Counted from the first letter of the stretch, positions 26,086-36,566 are shown. The stretch is 64,000 nt of DNA from Cupriavidus numazuensis (GCF_905397435.1 NZ_CAJPVI010000012.1:103278-167277); one strand, 5' to 3'. The notes: generated by a model from the sequence alone, not told the origin. Numbers and translations are program-made.

Positions 26086-27327
26086 TCAGTCCTTCAGGAA
26101 CATCTCCTGCAGGTCATTGAGGAAGCGCCGGCCGAGTTCGGTAGGGCGGATCACGGTCGGGTCCGCGTCGAGCAATCCCTTCTTCTCCGCCGCCGCGAGC
26201 TGCCGGCTGATCGCATGCAGCGGCAGGCCGGTCATGTCGTGGAAGCTGGAAGCCGGCACGCCATCGGTGAGGCGCAGTGCGTTGAGCATGAATTCGAAAG
26301 GCAGTTCGTCCGCGCCGACTTCGCGCGATTCCTGCACCGCATTGCCGGCCATCGCCTGCGCCATGTAGGTGGCAGGGTGCTTGTGCCGCATCTGGCGCAG
26401 GATGCGGTTGGGGAACGACAGCTTGCCGTGCGCGCCGGCGCCGATCCCGAGGTAGTCGCCGAAGCGCCAGTAGTTCAGGTTGTGCCGCGCCTCGCGGTGC
26501 GCGCGTGCGTAGGCCGAGGTCTCGTAGTGCCGGTAGCCGGCTTCCGTGGTGCGGGCCTCGATCAGGTCCTGCATCTCGTAGGCGAGGTCATCGTCGGGCA
26601 GCGCGGGCGGGAACTTCGCGAACAGCGTGTTCGGCTCGAGCGTCAGGTGGTAGAGCGAAAGATGCGTGGTGCCATACGACAACGCGCTCTCAAGATCGCT
26701 GCGGCACTGTTCCAGCGTCTGGCCGGGCAGCGCGTACATCAGGTCGAGGTTGACGTTGTCGAAGCTGCGTTGTGCGATATCGATGGCCGCGCGTGCCTCG
26801 CGTTCACCATGGATACGGCCGAGGGCCTCCAGGTGGCTGTCGTTGAAGCTCTGGATGCCGATGGATAGCCGGTTGACGCCGCTCGCGCGATAGCTCGCAA
26901 AACGCTCGGCTTCGAAGGTGCCGGGGTTGGCCTCCATCGTGATCTCGGCATCGGCATCGAGCGGCAGCAGTGCGCGGATATCCGACAGCAGCCGGTCCAT
27001 GCCGGCCGCAGACAGCAGGCTCGGTGTGCCCCCGCCGATGAACACGGTATGGACCGGGCGGCCCCACACGAGCGGCAGCGACTGCTCCAGGTCCGCACGC
27101 AACGCGTCGAGGTAGGCGTCTTCCGGAATGTCGTGGCTGCCGTCCTTGCCAGGCACGGCATGCGAATTGAAATCGCAGTACGGGCACTTGCGCACGCACC
27201 ATGGCACATGCACGTAGAGCGACAGTGGCGGCGAGCCCGGCAGTGCGATCTGACCGGGCTTGAGCCAGAGCTGCGTGTTGTCGGGCGTGGCGGCCGGCGC
27301 GGCGCCGGCCGGTACGATCGGGATCAT
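26086..27327 (-). CDS. hemW: radical SAM protein HemW (heme chaperone)
   Basis: 413-residue radical SAM protein. The [4Fe-4S] motif CVRKCPYCD lies at about residues 44-52, with HVPWC just before, then GGGTPS and the HemN C-terminal domain. It resembles oxygen-independent coproporphyrinogen oxidase, but adjacency to rdgB is the classic HemW context. The ATG overlaps the rdgB stop (ATGA). It is last in a five-gene minus-strand run. Confidence 0.93.
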   Translation of the reverse strand: MIPIVPAGAAPAATPDNTQLWLKPGQIALPGSPPLSLYVHVPWCVRKCPYCDFNSHAVPGKDGSHDIPEDAYLDALRADLEQSLPLVWGRPVHTVFIGGGTPSLLSAAGMDRLLSDIRALLPLDADAEITMEANPGTFEAERFASYRASGVNRLSIGIQSFNDSHLEALGRIHGEREARAAIDIAQRSFDNVNLDLMYALPGQTLEQCRSDLESALSYGTTHLSLYHLTLEPNTLFAKFPPALPDDDLAYEMQDLIEARTTEAGYRHYETSAYARAHREARHNLNYWRFGDYLGIGAGAHGKLSFPNRILRQMRHKHPATYMAQAMAGNAVQESREVGADELPFEFMLNALRLTDGVPASSFHDMTGLPLHAISRQLAAAEKKGLLDADPTVIRPTELGRRFLNDLQEMFLKD

Positions 27328-27941
27328 CGCGCAGCCTTGCCGCGGCTTTCGCCCTGCAGGCGCGCCACCAGCGAACGCAGCGCGAGCGCGCGATGGCTGA
27401 CGGCGTTCTTTTCTTCGGCCGGCAGCTCCGCTGCGGTCTTGCCCAGGTCCGGCAGCATGAAGTGCGGGTCATAGCCGAAGCCGCCGGCACCGCGCGGGGC
27501 ATCGACGACTTCGCCATGCCATACGCCTTCGGCGATGATCGGGCACGGATCGGCGGCATGGCGCACGAACACCAGCACGCAGTAGTAGTGCGCGTGGCGG
27601 TTCAGCTTGCCGGCGAGCTGCGAGATCAGGTGCAGGTTGTTGGCCTGGTCGGACTTGGGCTTGCCGGCCATCTGCGCATAGCGCGCGGAGTAGACGCCGG
27701 GCGCGCCGTCCAGCGCCTGTACGCAGATGCCCGAGTCGTCCGCCAGCGCCGGCATGCCTGCCAGCAGGCTCGCGTGCCGGGCCTTGGCGAGTGCGTTCTC
27801 GACGAAGGTAGCGAAGGGCTCTTCGGCTTCGGGGACGCCGAGTTCGCCCTGCGGCACCACGTCAAAGCCGAGCGGAGCCAGCAGCGCGCCGAATTCGCGC
27901 AGCTTGCCGGGGTTGTTGGAGGCGAGTACCAGGCGTTGCAT
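27324..27941 (-). CDS. rdgB: RdgB/HAM1 family XTP/dITP pyrophosphatase
   Basis: 205-residue house-cleaning nucleotidase that removes ITP/XTP/dITP from the pool. N-terminal LVLASNNPGKLREF, the FVENALAKARHA helix, DDSGICVQAL and GGFGYDPHFMLPD are all family hallmarks. Start at 27941 gives the standard N-terminus. It lies 20 bp after rph and overlaps hemW. Confidence 0.96.
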   Translation of the reverse strand: MQRLVLASNNPGKLREFGALLAPLGFDVVPQGELGVPEAEEPFATFVENALAKARHASLLAGMPALADDSGICVQALDGAPGVYSARYAQMAGKPKSDQANNLHLISQLAGKLNRHAHYYCVLVFVRHAADPCPIIAEGVWHGEVVDAPRGAGGFGYDPHFMLPDLGKTAAELPAEEKNAVSHRALALRSLVARLQGESRGKAAR

Positions 27942-27961
27942 GGCGTATTCCGTTCCGTTCT

Positions 27962-28681
27962 TCAGGCCAGGCCCAGCGCCTGGCGCTGGTGGCGGACCAG
28001 TTGCGCGATGCCGTCCTCGGCCAGGCGCGTCATGGCGTCCAGGTCGGCGCGGCTGAAGGGCGCGCCTTCGGCCGTGCCCTGTACTTCGACAAAGCCGCCG
28101 CTGCCGGTCATGACCACGTTCATGTCGGTATCGCAGTTGCTGTCTTCGGCATAGTCGAGATCCAGCACCGGCACGCCGTCGACCATGCCGACCGAGACGG
28201 CGGCGACGAAATCGCGGATCGGGCTGGCGGTGATCAGGCCGTCGCGCAGCATGGTCGAGATGGCATCGTGCGCGGCCACGAACGCGCCGGTGATGGCGGC
28301 GGTACGGGTGCCGCCGTCGGCCTGCAGCACGTCGCAGTCCAGATGCAGCGTGTATTCGCCCAGCGCGGCGAGATCGAACACCGAGCGCATGGCGCGGCCG
28401 ATCAGGCGCTGGATTTCCTGGGTGCGGCCGGTTTGCTTGCCGCGTGCGGCTTCGCGGTCCGAGCGCGTATGCGTGGCGCGGGGCAGCATGCCGTATTCGG
28501 CCGTGACCCAGCCTTCGCCGCTGCCTTTCTTGTGCGGCGGCACCTTGGCCAGTACGCTGGCGGTGCACAGCACCTTGGTGTCGCCAAAGGCGCACAGCAC
28601 GGAGCCCTCGGCGTGGCGGGTGTAGTGACGGGTCAGGCTGATAGAACGCAGCGCATCGGCTGCGCGTCCGCTGGGTCGCAT
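27962..28681 (-). CDS. rph: ribonuclease PH
   Basis: 239-residue phosphorolytic 3'-5' exoribonuclease that trims tRNA 3' ends. Visible signatures: [53 protein letters not shown], and [22 protein letters not shown]. Full length for the family. In the same minus-strand run as the phosphatase and rdgB. Confidence 0.97.
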   Translation of the reverse strand: MRPSGRAADALRSISLTRHYTRHAEGSVLCAFGDTKVLCTASVLAKVPPHKKGSGEGWVTAEYGMLPRATHTRSDREAARGKQTGRTQEIQRLIGRAMRSVFDLAALGEYTLHLDCDVLQADGGTRTAAITGAFVAAHDAISTMLRDGLITASPIRDFVAAVSVGMVDGVPVLDLDYAEDSNCDTDMNVVMTGSGGFVEVQGTAEGAPFSRADLDAMTRLAEDGIAQLVRHQRQALGLA

Positions 28682-28763
28682 GGGAATGGTTCGCTCGAAT
28701 CGGGTAGAGACCGCGATTCTAACGCCGGCAGGCCTCTCGTGCCCGCCGTCCCGGGGTTTGCGC

Positions 28764-29678
28764 TCAGCGCATCAGATTGCTGGTCTTGTCGATGGCCGCG
28801 CGGATCTCGGCGATCGAGCGTTCGATTTCTTCTTCGGAGAGCAGGTCGGTTTCCGTGCCGGGCCGTTCCAGGATGGAGGTCGTGAAGGCGTTCAGCGGCA
28901 GCGTATCGGTCATGACGGATTCGTCACCCGTTACGCTCGCGTCCAGCTCCCACATCATGGCGATGCCAGTGGTGTTGTCGGCGCCTTCGCCGGCTTTTTC
29001 CAGGGCACGCGAAATCAGTTCGGGCACGGCCTGGACGACCGACAGCCGCGTGAGCCTGTCCACGATCTCCGGTTCATCGAGCGGTCCCCACAAGCCGTCG
29101 GAGCCCAGCAGCGCGACATCGCCCGGTTCGAGTCGCAGGGGTCCGCCGATGTCGATCAGCGGCAGGTTCGGCGAGCCCAGGCAGTTGTAGAGCTTGTTGC
29201 GCTCCGGGTGGTTGGCCACCTCCATCGGCAGCACGCGCTCCTGCTGCAGTAGGTTTTCGATCTTCGAGTGATCGCGCGTGCGCGTCAGCAGCCGGCCTTT
29301 GCGAACCAGGTAATAGCGGGAATCGCCGGCATGGGCCCAGTGGATGTGGCCTTGCTGCACCAGGCAGCAAACGACCGTGGTCCGGGGCACGTCGGATAGC
29401 CGGTGGGCCTCCGCGTAACGGTGGATCTCGCGGTGCGCCAGCATGATGGTGTCCTGCAGGAAATCCGCCGGGTTGCGGATGGTCGGACGGGCCTGGGTCT
29501 GGAACTGCCGCGCCAGTGTCTGCAGCGCTTGTTGCGCGGCGACTTCGCCGAGCGCGTGGCCGCCGAGGCCATCGGCCAGCACCATCAGCAGGGCGTCGCG
29601 CGTGAAGCAGTAGCCCATGCGGTCCTGATTGATGCGGCGGCCGCCTTTCCTGCTTTCCTGATAGACGGAGAATCGCAT
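28764..29678 (-). CDS. PP2C-type Ser/Thr protein phosphatase
   Basis: 304-residue metal-dependent phosphatase. INQDRMG (16-22), [12 protein letters not shown] (33-44, metal Asp36), [25 protein letters not shown] and a late [10 protein letters not shown] carry the Mg/Mn ligands. It immediately follows the Ser/Thr kinase gene, so the pair is expected to act antagonistically on shared substrates. About 50 extra C-terminal residues follow the catalytic core. Confidence 0.93.
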   Translation of the reverse strand: MRFSVYQESRKGGRRINQDRMGYCFTRDALLMVLADGLGGHALGEVAAQQALQTLARQFQTQARPTIRNPADFLQDTIMLAHREIHRYAEAHRLSDVPRTTVVCCLVQQGHIHWAHAGDSRYYLVRKGRLLTRTRDHSKIENLLQQERVLPMEVANHPERNKLYNCLGSPNLPLIDIGGPLRLEPGDVALLGSDGLWGPLDEPEIVDRLTRLSVVQAVPELISRALEKAGEGADNTTGIAMMWELDASVTGDESVMTDTLPLNAFTTSILERPGTETDLLSEEEIERSIAEIRAAIDKTSNLMR

Positions 29679-29744
29679 GTTGGCTGTCTGGCTGTTCGGA
29701 TGGGTTTGGGACGGAAGTGCGGGAAGGACGTGAAGTGAGGTGAC

Positions 29745-30809
29745 TCAATCGCCGCTTGTCTTGGCGGGCTGTCGCGTGGGTGGCGCCACCGTATCGTCGC
29801 GTCGGCGCAGCAAAGTCAGGAAACGGCTCGACGGGCCGGTACGCTCGGGCCGCTCCAGCGGGGCTGTCGGCGCTGCCTGAGCGGCTTGTTCGCCGAGCGC
29901 ATTGGTCTGCTCGCGCAGCTCCTTCTGCAGACGGAACACGCTCTGCGGCCGCTCGGAGGGGACCAGCCGCAGGCACCATTCGACCAGGTCGACCAGGCCA
30001 TTGGTGTAACTGCTGCGCAGGCGCGCGACGGCATCGCCCATGCGGTCGTCCTTCTCGCGCTGGTTGGCTTCCTGCGGCGGCATGCCGGCCATGCAGGCGT
30101 AGAGCGTCGCGCCCAGACTGTAGACGTCGGTCCACGGACCAAGCTCATTGTGCTTGCCGTAGAGTTCGGGTGCGGCAAAACCGGGCGTGTACATCGGCTG
30201 GAAGCGCTTCGCCTCCATGGTGAGCGTCTGCCGCGCGGCGCCGAAATCGAGCAGGATCGGCGATTCGTCCTCGCGCAGGTAGATGTTGCCGGGCTTGATA
30301 TCCAGGTGCAGCAGCTTGTGGATATGGACTTCGCGCAGGCCGCTCATCAGGTCATGGAAGACCTTGCGGATGAAATGCTCGCGCAGCACCTTGGCGCGGC
30401 CTTGCTGGCGCGCGGCCAGGATATGCTCCTGCAGCGTCTTGCCCATCTCATAGTTCATGACCATGTAGACGGTGGAATTCTCGCGGAAGAAATTCACCAC
30501 GCGCACCACGCTCGGGTGCGAGATGCGGGCCAGCGAACGGCCTTCTTCGAAGAAGTATTTCAGGCCCAGGCGGAACGACGCCGCGTTTTCTTCGGGCACC
30601 AGCGGGATCAGTTCGCCGGGGCTGCGCCGCGCCAGCGACGAGGGCAGGTATTCCTTGATGGCGACGGGGGCGCCGGTCTCGTCGGTGGCCAGGTAGACGA
30701 AACTGAACCCCCCGCTGGCCAACTTCTTTACAATACGATAGTTGGACAACAGCGTGCCGACGGGCAGCGGTGCACTCTTGGGTTGTGTAGCGCCCTTGGA
30801 CTCTGTCAT
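29745..30809 (-). CDS. cytosolic Ser/Thr protein kinase
   Basis: 354-residue eukaryotic-like kinase. Gly loop LASGGFSFVYL (30-40), VAIK with Lys52, catalytic HLDIKPGN (168-175; HLD instead of HRD), DFG (188-190) and a GFAAPELYG activation-segment end. There is no transmembrane helix or extracellular sensor; the C-terminal 60 residues are Pro/Thr-rich and may be a docking or autophosphorylation tail. It is first gene of the run toward hemW and divergent from yicC. Confidence 0.93.
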   Translation of the reverse strand: MTESKGATQPKSAPLPVGTLLSNYRIVKKLASGGFSFVYLATDETGAPVAIKEYLPSSLARRSPGELIPLVPEENAASFRLGLKYFFEEGRSLARISHPSVVRVVNFFRENSTVYMVMNYEMGKTLQEHILAARQQGRAKVLREHFIRKVFHDLMSGLREVHIHKLLHLDIKPGNIYLREDESPILLDFGAARQTLTMEAKRFQPMYTPGFAAPELYGKHNELGPWTDVYSLGATLYACMAGMPPQEANQREKDDRMGDAVARLRSSYTNGLVDLVEWCLRLVPSERPQSVFRLQKELREQTNALGEQAAQAAPTAPLERPERTGPSSRFLTLLRRRDDTVAPPTRQPAKTSGD

Positions 30810-30965
30810 AGGAATCGGACCGGATTTGCCTCGGGATTGTCACGGCTAATCGGTCACTTGTAAAGAACACAATAGCGGGCATTGTTGCCCCTTTTCGGCG
30901 GATACAAGACGCCTTTGCGGCGGGCCAGCCTACCCCCGGCCCGCGCCATTTCGCGAGAACATTCA

Positions 30966-31901
30966 ATGATCCACAGCATGACAGGTTATGGCCTGGCTAC
31001 CCGCCAGGCGCCGCTGACAAACGCGCAGGGTGAGCCCAGCGGCAGAACGGCTTCCGTTTCGGTGGAATTCCGGACTGTCAATTCGCGTTTCCTCGACCTG
31101 TTGTTCCGTGCCCCCGAAGAATGCCGCGCGTTCGAACCGGCGCTGCGCGAGATGCTGATGGCCGAGCTGTCGCGTGGCAAGCTGGAATGCCGCATCAACC
31201 TGCAGCGCACCGACACCGGCGGCGCCACGCTCGCGCTCAATGAGGGCCTCCTTGGGCAGATCCGCGCGCTCGAATCGACGGTCGCGAACACCTTTCCGAC
31301 CGCCGGCACGCTGCGCATGGGCGAGATCCTGCGCTGGCCTGGCGTGCTGGTCGAACCCGAACTGTCGCAGGATTCGCTGCGCGAAGCCGTGATGGGTGCC
31401 GCGCGCGAAGCGCTGGACCAGCTGCGCGAGGCACGCCGCCGCGAAGGCGATGCGCTCAAGGCCACGCTGATGGAGCGCATCGACACCATGCTCGGCATCG
31501 TCGAGCGGCTCACGCCGACTATCCCGCAGCTGATCGCGCATCATCAGGAAAAGCTGACGGAGCGCCTGCAGGAAGCATTCAACCTGGCAGCGCCGACCGG
31601 CATGCCGTCGATGAGCCGCGACGAGATCGCCGAGCGCATTCGCCAGGAAGCCACGGTCTACGGCATCCGCATAGACATTGCTGAAGAGCTGTCGCGCCTG
31701 CAGGCACACCTGAACGAGACCCGGCATATCCTGAAGAAGGGCGGCCAGGTCGGCAAGCGGCTCGACTTCATGATGCAGGAGCTCAACCGCGAGGCCAACA
31801 CGCTCGGTTCCAAGGCCGCCGCCAAGGAGCTGGCCGACGCTTCGATGGAGCTGAAGCTGCTGATCGAGCAGATGCGCGAGCAGATCCAGAACCTCGAGTA
31901 A
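30966..31901 (+). CDS. YicC family endoribonuclease-like protein
   Basis: 311-residue protein with the YicC signatures [11 protein letters not shown] at the N-terminus, [12 protein letters not shown], and the C-terminal DUF1732 region [37 protein letters not shown]. YicC proteins act in RNA metabolism in E. coli and B. subtilis. Start at 30966 gives the exact family N-terminus. Heads the yicC-gmk-rpoZ-spoT run. Confidence 0.93.
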   Translation: MIHSMTGYGLATRQAPLTNAQGEPSGRTASVSVEFRTVNSRFLDLLFRAPEECRAFEPALREMLMAELSRGKLECRINLQRTDTGGATLALNEGLLGQIRALESTVANTFPTAGTLRMGEILRWPGVLVEPELSQDSLREAVMGAAREALDQLREARRREGDALKATLMERIDTMLGIVERLTPTIPQLIAHHQEKLTERLQEAFNLAAPTGMPSMSRDEIAERIRQEATVYGIRIDIAEELSRLQAHLNETRHILKKGGQVGKRLDFMMQELNREANTLGSKAAAKELADASMELKLLIEQMREQIQNLE

Positions 31902-31963
31902 CGCCCCGTTCAACGCATCCGTTTCACCCGGCGCTACGGCGCCTGAAGAACCAAAGAATTCAC

Positions 31964-32614
31964 ATGAGCGATACGCCTCACACCGCCATCGATACCGTCT
32001 ACCCCGGCAACCTGTTTATGGTGGTGGCACCTTCCGGAGCCGGCAAGTCGACGCTGGTCAACGCGCTGCTCGCGCAGGACCCGGCGATCCGCCTGTCGAT
32101 CTCCCACACCACGCGTGCGCCGCGCCCCGGCGAACAGGACGGGCGCGAATACCACTTCTGTACCGTGGATTCCTTCCGCGCTGCGCGCGACCGCGGCGAG
32201 TTCCTCGAGTGGGCCGAGGTCCACGGCAATTACTACGCGACGTCGCGCGTGTGGATCGAGGAGCAGATGGCGCAGGGCAACGACGTGCTGCTCGAGATCG
32301 ACTGGCAGGGCGCGCAACAGGTGCACCAGCGGTTCTCGAACGCCGTCGAGATTTTTATCCTGCCGCCGTCGCTGACTGCGCTGGAAGAACGCCTGAAGAA
32401 GCGCGGGCAGGACGAGCCCAACGTGATCGTGCGGCGCCTGCTGGCCGCCGGCAGCGAAATGTCGCATGCGTCCGAGTCGGACTACGTCATCATCAACGAG
32501 GTCTTCGACAACGCGCTCGAGGAACTGCGCAACGTGGTGCGTGCCACGCGCCTGCGCTTTTCGTCGCAAAAAGCGCGCCATACCGAGCTCTTCATCGAGC
32601 TTGGCATTCACTGA
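31964..32614 (+). CDS. gmk: guanylate kinase
   Basis: 216-residue enzyme phosphorylating GMP to GDP. P-loop APSGAGKST (22-30), [22 protein letters not shown]-binding segment, [15 protein letters not shown] and [14 protein letters not shown] are diagnostic. Supplies GDP/GTP upstream of the (p)ppGpp enzyme encoded downstream. Confidence 0.97.
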   Translation: MSDTPHTAIDTVYPGNLFMVVAPSGAGKSTLVNALLAQDPAIRLSISHTTRAPRPGEQDGREYHFCTVDSFRAARDRGEFLEWAEVHGNYYATSRVWIEEQMAQGNDVLLEIDWQGAQQVHQRFSNAVEIFILPPSLTALEERLKKRGQDEPNVIVRRLLAAGSEMSHASESDYVIINEVFDNALEELRNVVRATRLRFSSQKARHTELFIELGIH

Positions 32615-32704
32615 GCGCCGGTGCGCGCGGGGCCCTGCCGGGCGATTCGCGCGCGGTGCTGTAAAATAGCAACCCAACAGGTTTTGTCCCAAGGTGGATT
32701 TGAT

Positions 32705-32908
32705 ATGGCGCGTATTACCGTCGAAGATTGTCTGAAACACATCCCGAACCGCTTTGAGCTCGCCCTGGCAGCCACGTATCGTGCGCGCCAGCTGGTGCAG
32801 GGCCACACCCCGAAGGTGGAAGCGAAGGACAAGCCCACTGTGGTTGCCCTGCGCGAAATCGCCTCGGGCCAGGTCGGCATCGAGATGCTCAAGAAGGTCC
32901 CGACCTGA
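32705..32908 (+). CDS. rpoZ: RNA polymerase omega subunit
   Basis: 67-residue omega subunit: [21 protein letters not shown] and the ARQL helix are the family signature; complete length. The ATG at 32705 follows AAGGTGG. Its location between gmk and spoT is the standard proteobacterial order. Confidence 0.97.
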
Positions 32909-32984
32909 TTCCCCGGGCGGCCCGTGGTTCATCCTTGCATCGTGTGCATACACATCCCGCAACCGGATTCCAGGGGCCGTCCCC

Positions 32985-35528
32985 ATGCCTTCGTCACAGC
33001 CATCCTCGTCAACCGACTCCCCCGGCGCACCAGCGCGCGGCGAGACGGGCAGCGATGCCGGAGCGGCGTCCGCGCGTAAGCGCTCTCCTTCCGGCCAGGC
33101 ATCCGTGAACGCGCGCACCGGCGCTCCCAATCTCCCTGATCCGCTCGGCAACGATGTTGTCGGGGAGCGTGCCGTCGTGCCGCCCATTGCGCAGGGCAAG
33201 GCACGCATGGCGGCATCGGCCATGCACGACGAGCTGACGGCCGTGGAGGAGGCGCCGGCGGCACTGGCAGCCGACAGCCTGTTCATCGATGCTGTGCTGG
33301 CGCAGTCATACCGGCATTTCTTCGGGCCGACGTCACAGCCCGCGGTGCCGCCGCGCCAGCAGGTCATTTCCATCACGCGGCTGATGGAGAAGCTGGCCTA
33401 CCTGAAGGTGCCCGACCAGGCCCGCGTGCGCGAGGCTTTCCAGTTTTCCGACGAGGCCCACCTGGGCCAGTACCGCCAGAGCGGCGAACCGTACATCACC
33501 CATCCGGTGGCGGTGGCCGAGCTGTGCGCCGACTGGCGGCTCGATGTGCAATCCATCATGGCGGCGCTGCTGCATGATGTGATGGAAGACCAGGGCATCA
33601 CCAAGAGCGAGCTGGCCGAGAAATTCGGTCCCAAGGTCGCCGAACTGGTCGATGGCCTGACCAAGCTGGACAAGCTCGAATTCCAGAGCCGCGAGCAGGC
33701 GCAGGCGGAGAGCTTCCGCAAGATGCTGCTCGCGATGGCGCGCGACGTGCGCGTGATCCTGGTGAAGCTGGCCGACCGTACGCACAATATGCGCACGCTC
33801 GACTTCGTGCCGCCGGAGAAGCGCCGCCGCATCGCGCTGGAGACCATGGAGATCTATGCGCCGATCGCGCACAGGCTGGGTCTCAATACGATTTACCGCG
33901 AGCTGCAGGAACTGTCGTTCAAGGTCGGCTCGCCGTTCCGCTACGCGACGCTCGAGAAGGCGGTGAAGGCCGCGCGAGGCAACCGCCGCGAGGTGGTCAA
34001 GCGCATCCTTGAAGCCGCGCAGAAAGCGCTGGCGGATGCTGGCATCGTCGCCGAACTCTCCGGCCGCGAGAAGACGCTCTACAGCATCTACCGCAAGATG
34101 CACGACAAGCAGTTGTCGTTCTCGCAGGTGCTCGACGTGTATGGTTTCCGCGTGGTCGTGGAAACGCAGATGCACTGCTACATGGCGATGGGCGCGCTGC
34201 ACAGCCTGTACAAGCCGATGCCCGGCAAGTTCAAGGACTACATCGCGATCCCGAAGATCAACGGCTACCAGTCGCTGCATACGACGCTGGTTGGTCCGTT
34301 CGGCACGCCGGTCGAGTTCCAGATCCGCACGCGCGAGATGCACCAGATTGCCGAGGCCGGCGTGGCCGCGCACTGGATGTACAAGACGCAGGCGGACCAC
34401 GCCAACGATATCCAGCAGCAGGCGCACCAGTGGCTGCAGTCGCTGCTCGATATCCAGAGCCAGACCGGCGATTCGCAGGAATTCCTCGAACACGTCAAGA
34501 TCGACCTGTTCCCGGACGCGGTCTACGTGTTCACGCCCAAGGGCCATATCCGCGCGCTGCCGCGAGGCGCCACGGCGCTGGATTTTGCGTACGCGGTGCA
34601 CAGTGACCTGGGCAACCAGTGCGTCGCGGTGAAGATCAACAACGAGCTGCTGCCGCTGCGCACGGAGCTCAAGAGCGGCGACATCGTCGAAGTGGTGACG
34701 GCGCCGTACTCGAAGCCGAACCCGTCGTGGCTGTCGTTCGTGCGCACCGGCAAGGCGCGCGCGGCGATTCGCCACTACCTGAAGACCACCAAGCTCGACG
34801 AGGCGATCCAGCTTGGCGAGCGCCTGCTGGAGCAGTCGGCGCGCCAGCTCGGCATCGAGCTGAAGGCCGTGCCGCAGACCGTGTGGGATCGCATGATCCA
34901 GTGGACGGGCAACAAGCACCGCGAAGACATCTTCGCCGACCTGGCGCTGGGCCGGCGTGTGCCGGCCGTGGTGGCCAAGCGCATGGAGATCCTGCTGCAG
35001 GAGCTGTCAGGCGATGTCGACAGCGCGCTGCTGGCCGCCGTGCAGACTTTCTCGGGCGAAGAAGCGCCGGCGGTGCCGATCACGGGCGACGAGGGCATGT
35101 CGATCCTGTTCCCGGCGTGCTGCCGTCCGATCCCCGGCGATCCGATTGTCGGCTACCTGGGCAAGGGCGAAGGCCTGCAGATCCACGTGCAGGACTGCAA
35201 GGTGGCCAAGCGCCTGCACAGCAAGGATCCGGAGCACTGGATCGACGTCATGTGGGCGAAGAAGACCGCGCGCGCATTCGACGTGTCGATCAAGGTGATG
35301 GTGCGCAACGTCAAGGGCATCGTGGCCCGCGTGGCCGCGGATCTGACCTCGGCGGATGCCAACGTGGCACACGTGTCGATGGAGCAGCAGGACGCCGGCC
35401 ACCAGGAGGCGACCTACATGCAATTCATCATCCAGGTACAGAACCGCCTGCACCTGGCTAACGTGATGCGTGCCCTGCGGCGGAACCCGGACGTAATCCG
35501 CATCTTCCGCGACCGCAACGACGGCTGA
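32985..35528 (+). CDS. spoT: bifunctional (p)ppGpp synthetase/hydrolase SpoT/Rel
   Basis: 847-residue stringent-response enzyme. HD hydrolase domain with intact HDVMED (197-202); synthetase domain containing GREKTLYSIYRKM and DVYGFRVVVE; TGS domain VFTPKGHIRALPRGATALDFAY; C-terminal zinc-finger-like segment (CCRPIPGDPI) and ACT domain. ATG at 32985 with AGGGG upstream yields an unusually long low-complexity N-terminus of about 125 residues; later starts exist (Met75 or Met80 region). Both catalytic sites look functional. Confidence 0.94.
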   Translation: MPSSQPSSSTDSPGAPARGETGSDAGAASARKRSPSGQASVNARTGAPNLPDPLGNDVVGERAVVPPIAQGKARMAASAMHDELTAVEEAPAALAADSLFIDAVLAQSYRHFFGPTSQPAVPPRQQVISITRLMEKLAYLKVPDQARVREAFQFSDEAHLGQYRQSGEPYITHPVAVAELCADWRLDVQSIMAALLHDVMEDQGITKSELAEKFGPKVAELVDGLTKLDKLEFQSREQAQAESFRKMLLAMARDVRVILVKLADRTHNMRTLDFVPPEKRRRIALETMEIYAPIAHRLGLNTIYRELQELSFKVGSPFRYATLEKAVKAARGNRREVVKRILEAAQKALADAGIVAELSGREKTLYSIYRKMHDKQLSFSQVLDVYGFRVVVETQMHCYMAMGALHSLYKPMPGKFKDYIAIPKINGYQSLHTTLVGPFGTPVEFQIRTREMHQIAEAGVAAHWMYKTQADHANDIQQQAHQWLQSLLDIQSQTGDSQEFLEHVKIDLFPDAVYVFTPKGHIRALPRGATALDFAYAVHSDLGNQCVAVKINNELLPLRTELKSGDIVEVVTAPYSKPNPSWLSFVRTGKARAAIRHYLKTTKLDEAIQLGERLLEQSARQLGIELKAVPQTVWDRMIQWTGNKHREDIFADLALGRRVPAVVAKRMEILLQELSGDVDSALLAAVQTFSGEEAPAVPITGDEGMSILFPACCRPIPGDPIVGYLGKGEGLQIHVQDCKVAKRLHSKDPEHWIDVMWAKKTARAFDVSIKVMVRNVKGIVARVAADLTSADANVAHVSMEQQDAGHQEATYMQFIIQVQNRLHLANVMRALRRNPDVIRIFRDRNDG

Positions 35529-35545
35529 GCGCCGCCATTGCGCAA

Positions 35546-36112
35546 TCAGCCCGCCTTGCGCGGCGGGTAGGTGACATCCAGGATATCGATCTGTTCGACG
35601 CCGACCGGCGTGCGCAGTGCCACGGTATCGCCTTCACGCGCCTTGATCAGCGCCTTGGCGATTGGCGAGATCCAGCTCACGTGGTTCGTGTCGAGATCCA
35701 CTTCATCCATGCCGACGATCGTGATGGTCGTTTCCTCGCCGGACTGGTTGGCGTAAGTGACGGTCGCGCCGAAGAAGATCTGGTCGTTGTCGCCCTGCAG
35801 CGACGGGTCGACCACTTCGGCCTTGTCCAGGCGTCGCGTCAGGAAGCGGATGCGGCGGTCGATCTCGCGCAGGCGCTTCTTGCCGTAAAGATAGTCGCCG
35901 TTCTCGGAACGGTCGCCATTGGAGGCGGCCCACGACACGATCTGCACGACATCGGGACGATCGACGTCGATCAGGTGCATCAGTTCATTGCGCAGGCGGT
36001 GGTAGCCGTCGGCGGTGATGTAGTTCTTGGTGCCCGCTGGCAGCGGTGCGGCGCCTTCGGGAAGATCGTCTTCGTCGTCATCAGACGACTCTTTGACAAA
36101 TGCCTTGTTCAT
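35546..36112 (-). CDS. greB: transcription elongation factor GreB
   Basis: 188-residue secondary-channel factor that rescues backtracked RNA polymerase. The coiled-coil tip holds the catalytic acids in DRSENGDYLYGKKRLREIDRR, and the C-terminal FKBP-like domain contains SWISPIAKALIKAREGD. An acidic N-terminal extension (ESSDDDEDD) precedes the fold. ATG at 36112 chosen over an in-frame GTG four codons upstream. It is convergent with spoT (17 bp). Confidence 0.93.
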   Translation of the reverse strand: MNKAFVKESSDDDEDDLPEGAAPLPAGTKNYITADGYHRLRNELMHLIDVDRPDVVQIVSWAASNGDRSENGDYLYGKKRLREIDRRIRFLTRRLDKAEVVDPSLQGDNDQIFFGATVTYANQSGEETTITIVGMDEVDLDTNHVSWISPIAKALIKAREGDTVALRTPVGVEQIDILDVTYPPRKAG

Positions 36113-36203
36113 GGTCGGGATCACATCTTCGGTCAGCCATTATAGAAAACCGCGCGCGCAGGCCGCGTATGCGAGAAAAAACGAAAAAATGTGCCGCAGG
36201 GGG

Positions 36204-36231
36204 TTCACAAAAATCAAAACTCAGATATAAT
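36204..36231 (+). promoter_or_regulatory. tRNA-Arg promoter
   Basis: -35 TTCACA (36204-36209), 16-bp spacer, -10 TATAAT (36226-36231), 15 bp before the mature tRNA. Confidence 0.75.
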
Positions 36232-36245
36232 CTCATTTCTCGAGT

Positions 36246-36322
36246 GCGGCTGTAGCTCAGTTGGATAGAGTACTTGGCTACGAACCAAGGGGTCGTGGGT
36301 TCGAATCCTGCCAGCCGCGCCA
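36246..36322 (+). tRNA. tRNA-Arg (anticodon ACG)
   Basis: 77-nt cloverleaf: acceptor GCGGCTG/CAGCCGC, D-arm AGCTCAGTTGGATAGAGT, anticodon loop CTACGAA, T-arm TTCGAATC and encoded CCA. Confidence 0.98.
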
Positions 36323-36336
36323 CCTATGCAGAAAGA

Positions 36337-36366
36337 AAAGGGCTTCCGGAAACGGAAGCCCTTTTT
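36337..36366 (+). terminator. rho-independent terminator of tRNA-Arg
   Basis: 12-bp stem AAAGGGCTTCCG / CGGAAGCCCTTT closed by a GAAA tetraloop and ending in a run of T, 15 bp after the tRNA CCA end. Confidence 0.9.
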
Positions 36367-36566
36367 CCATTTCGGCGTTCCCATCGGTTTCTCTTCATTA
36401 TCGCGCGCTTGCGGTCTGCCTTGCTTGCCGCGCATCTCGCGCCACATTCATTCCCATCGATGCAGCCCACGCGCTAGCCTTGCGCGCGAAGGGGCTCGTC
36501 TTGCGATCTGTCGCGTGTGCGCATAGGCTCGAACAGCAGGGCATAGCATCGAGAAAGGAGATCGGC

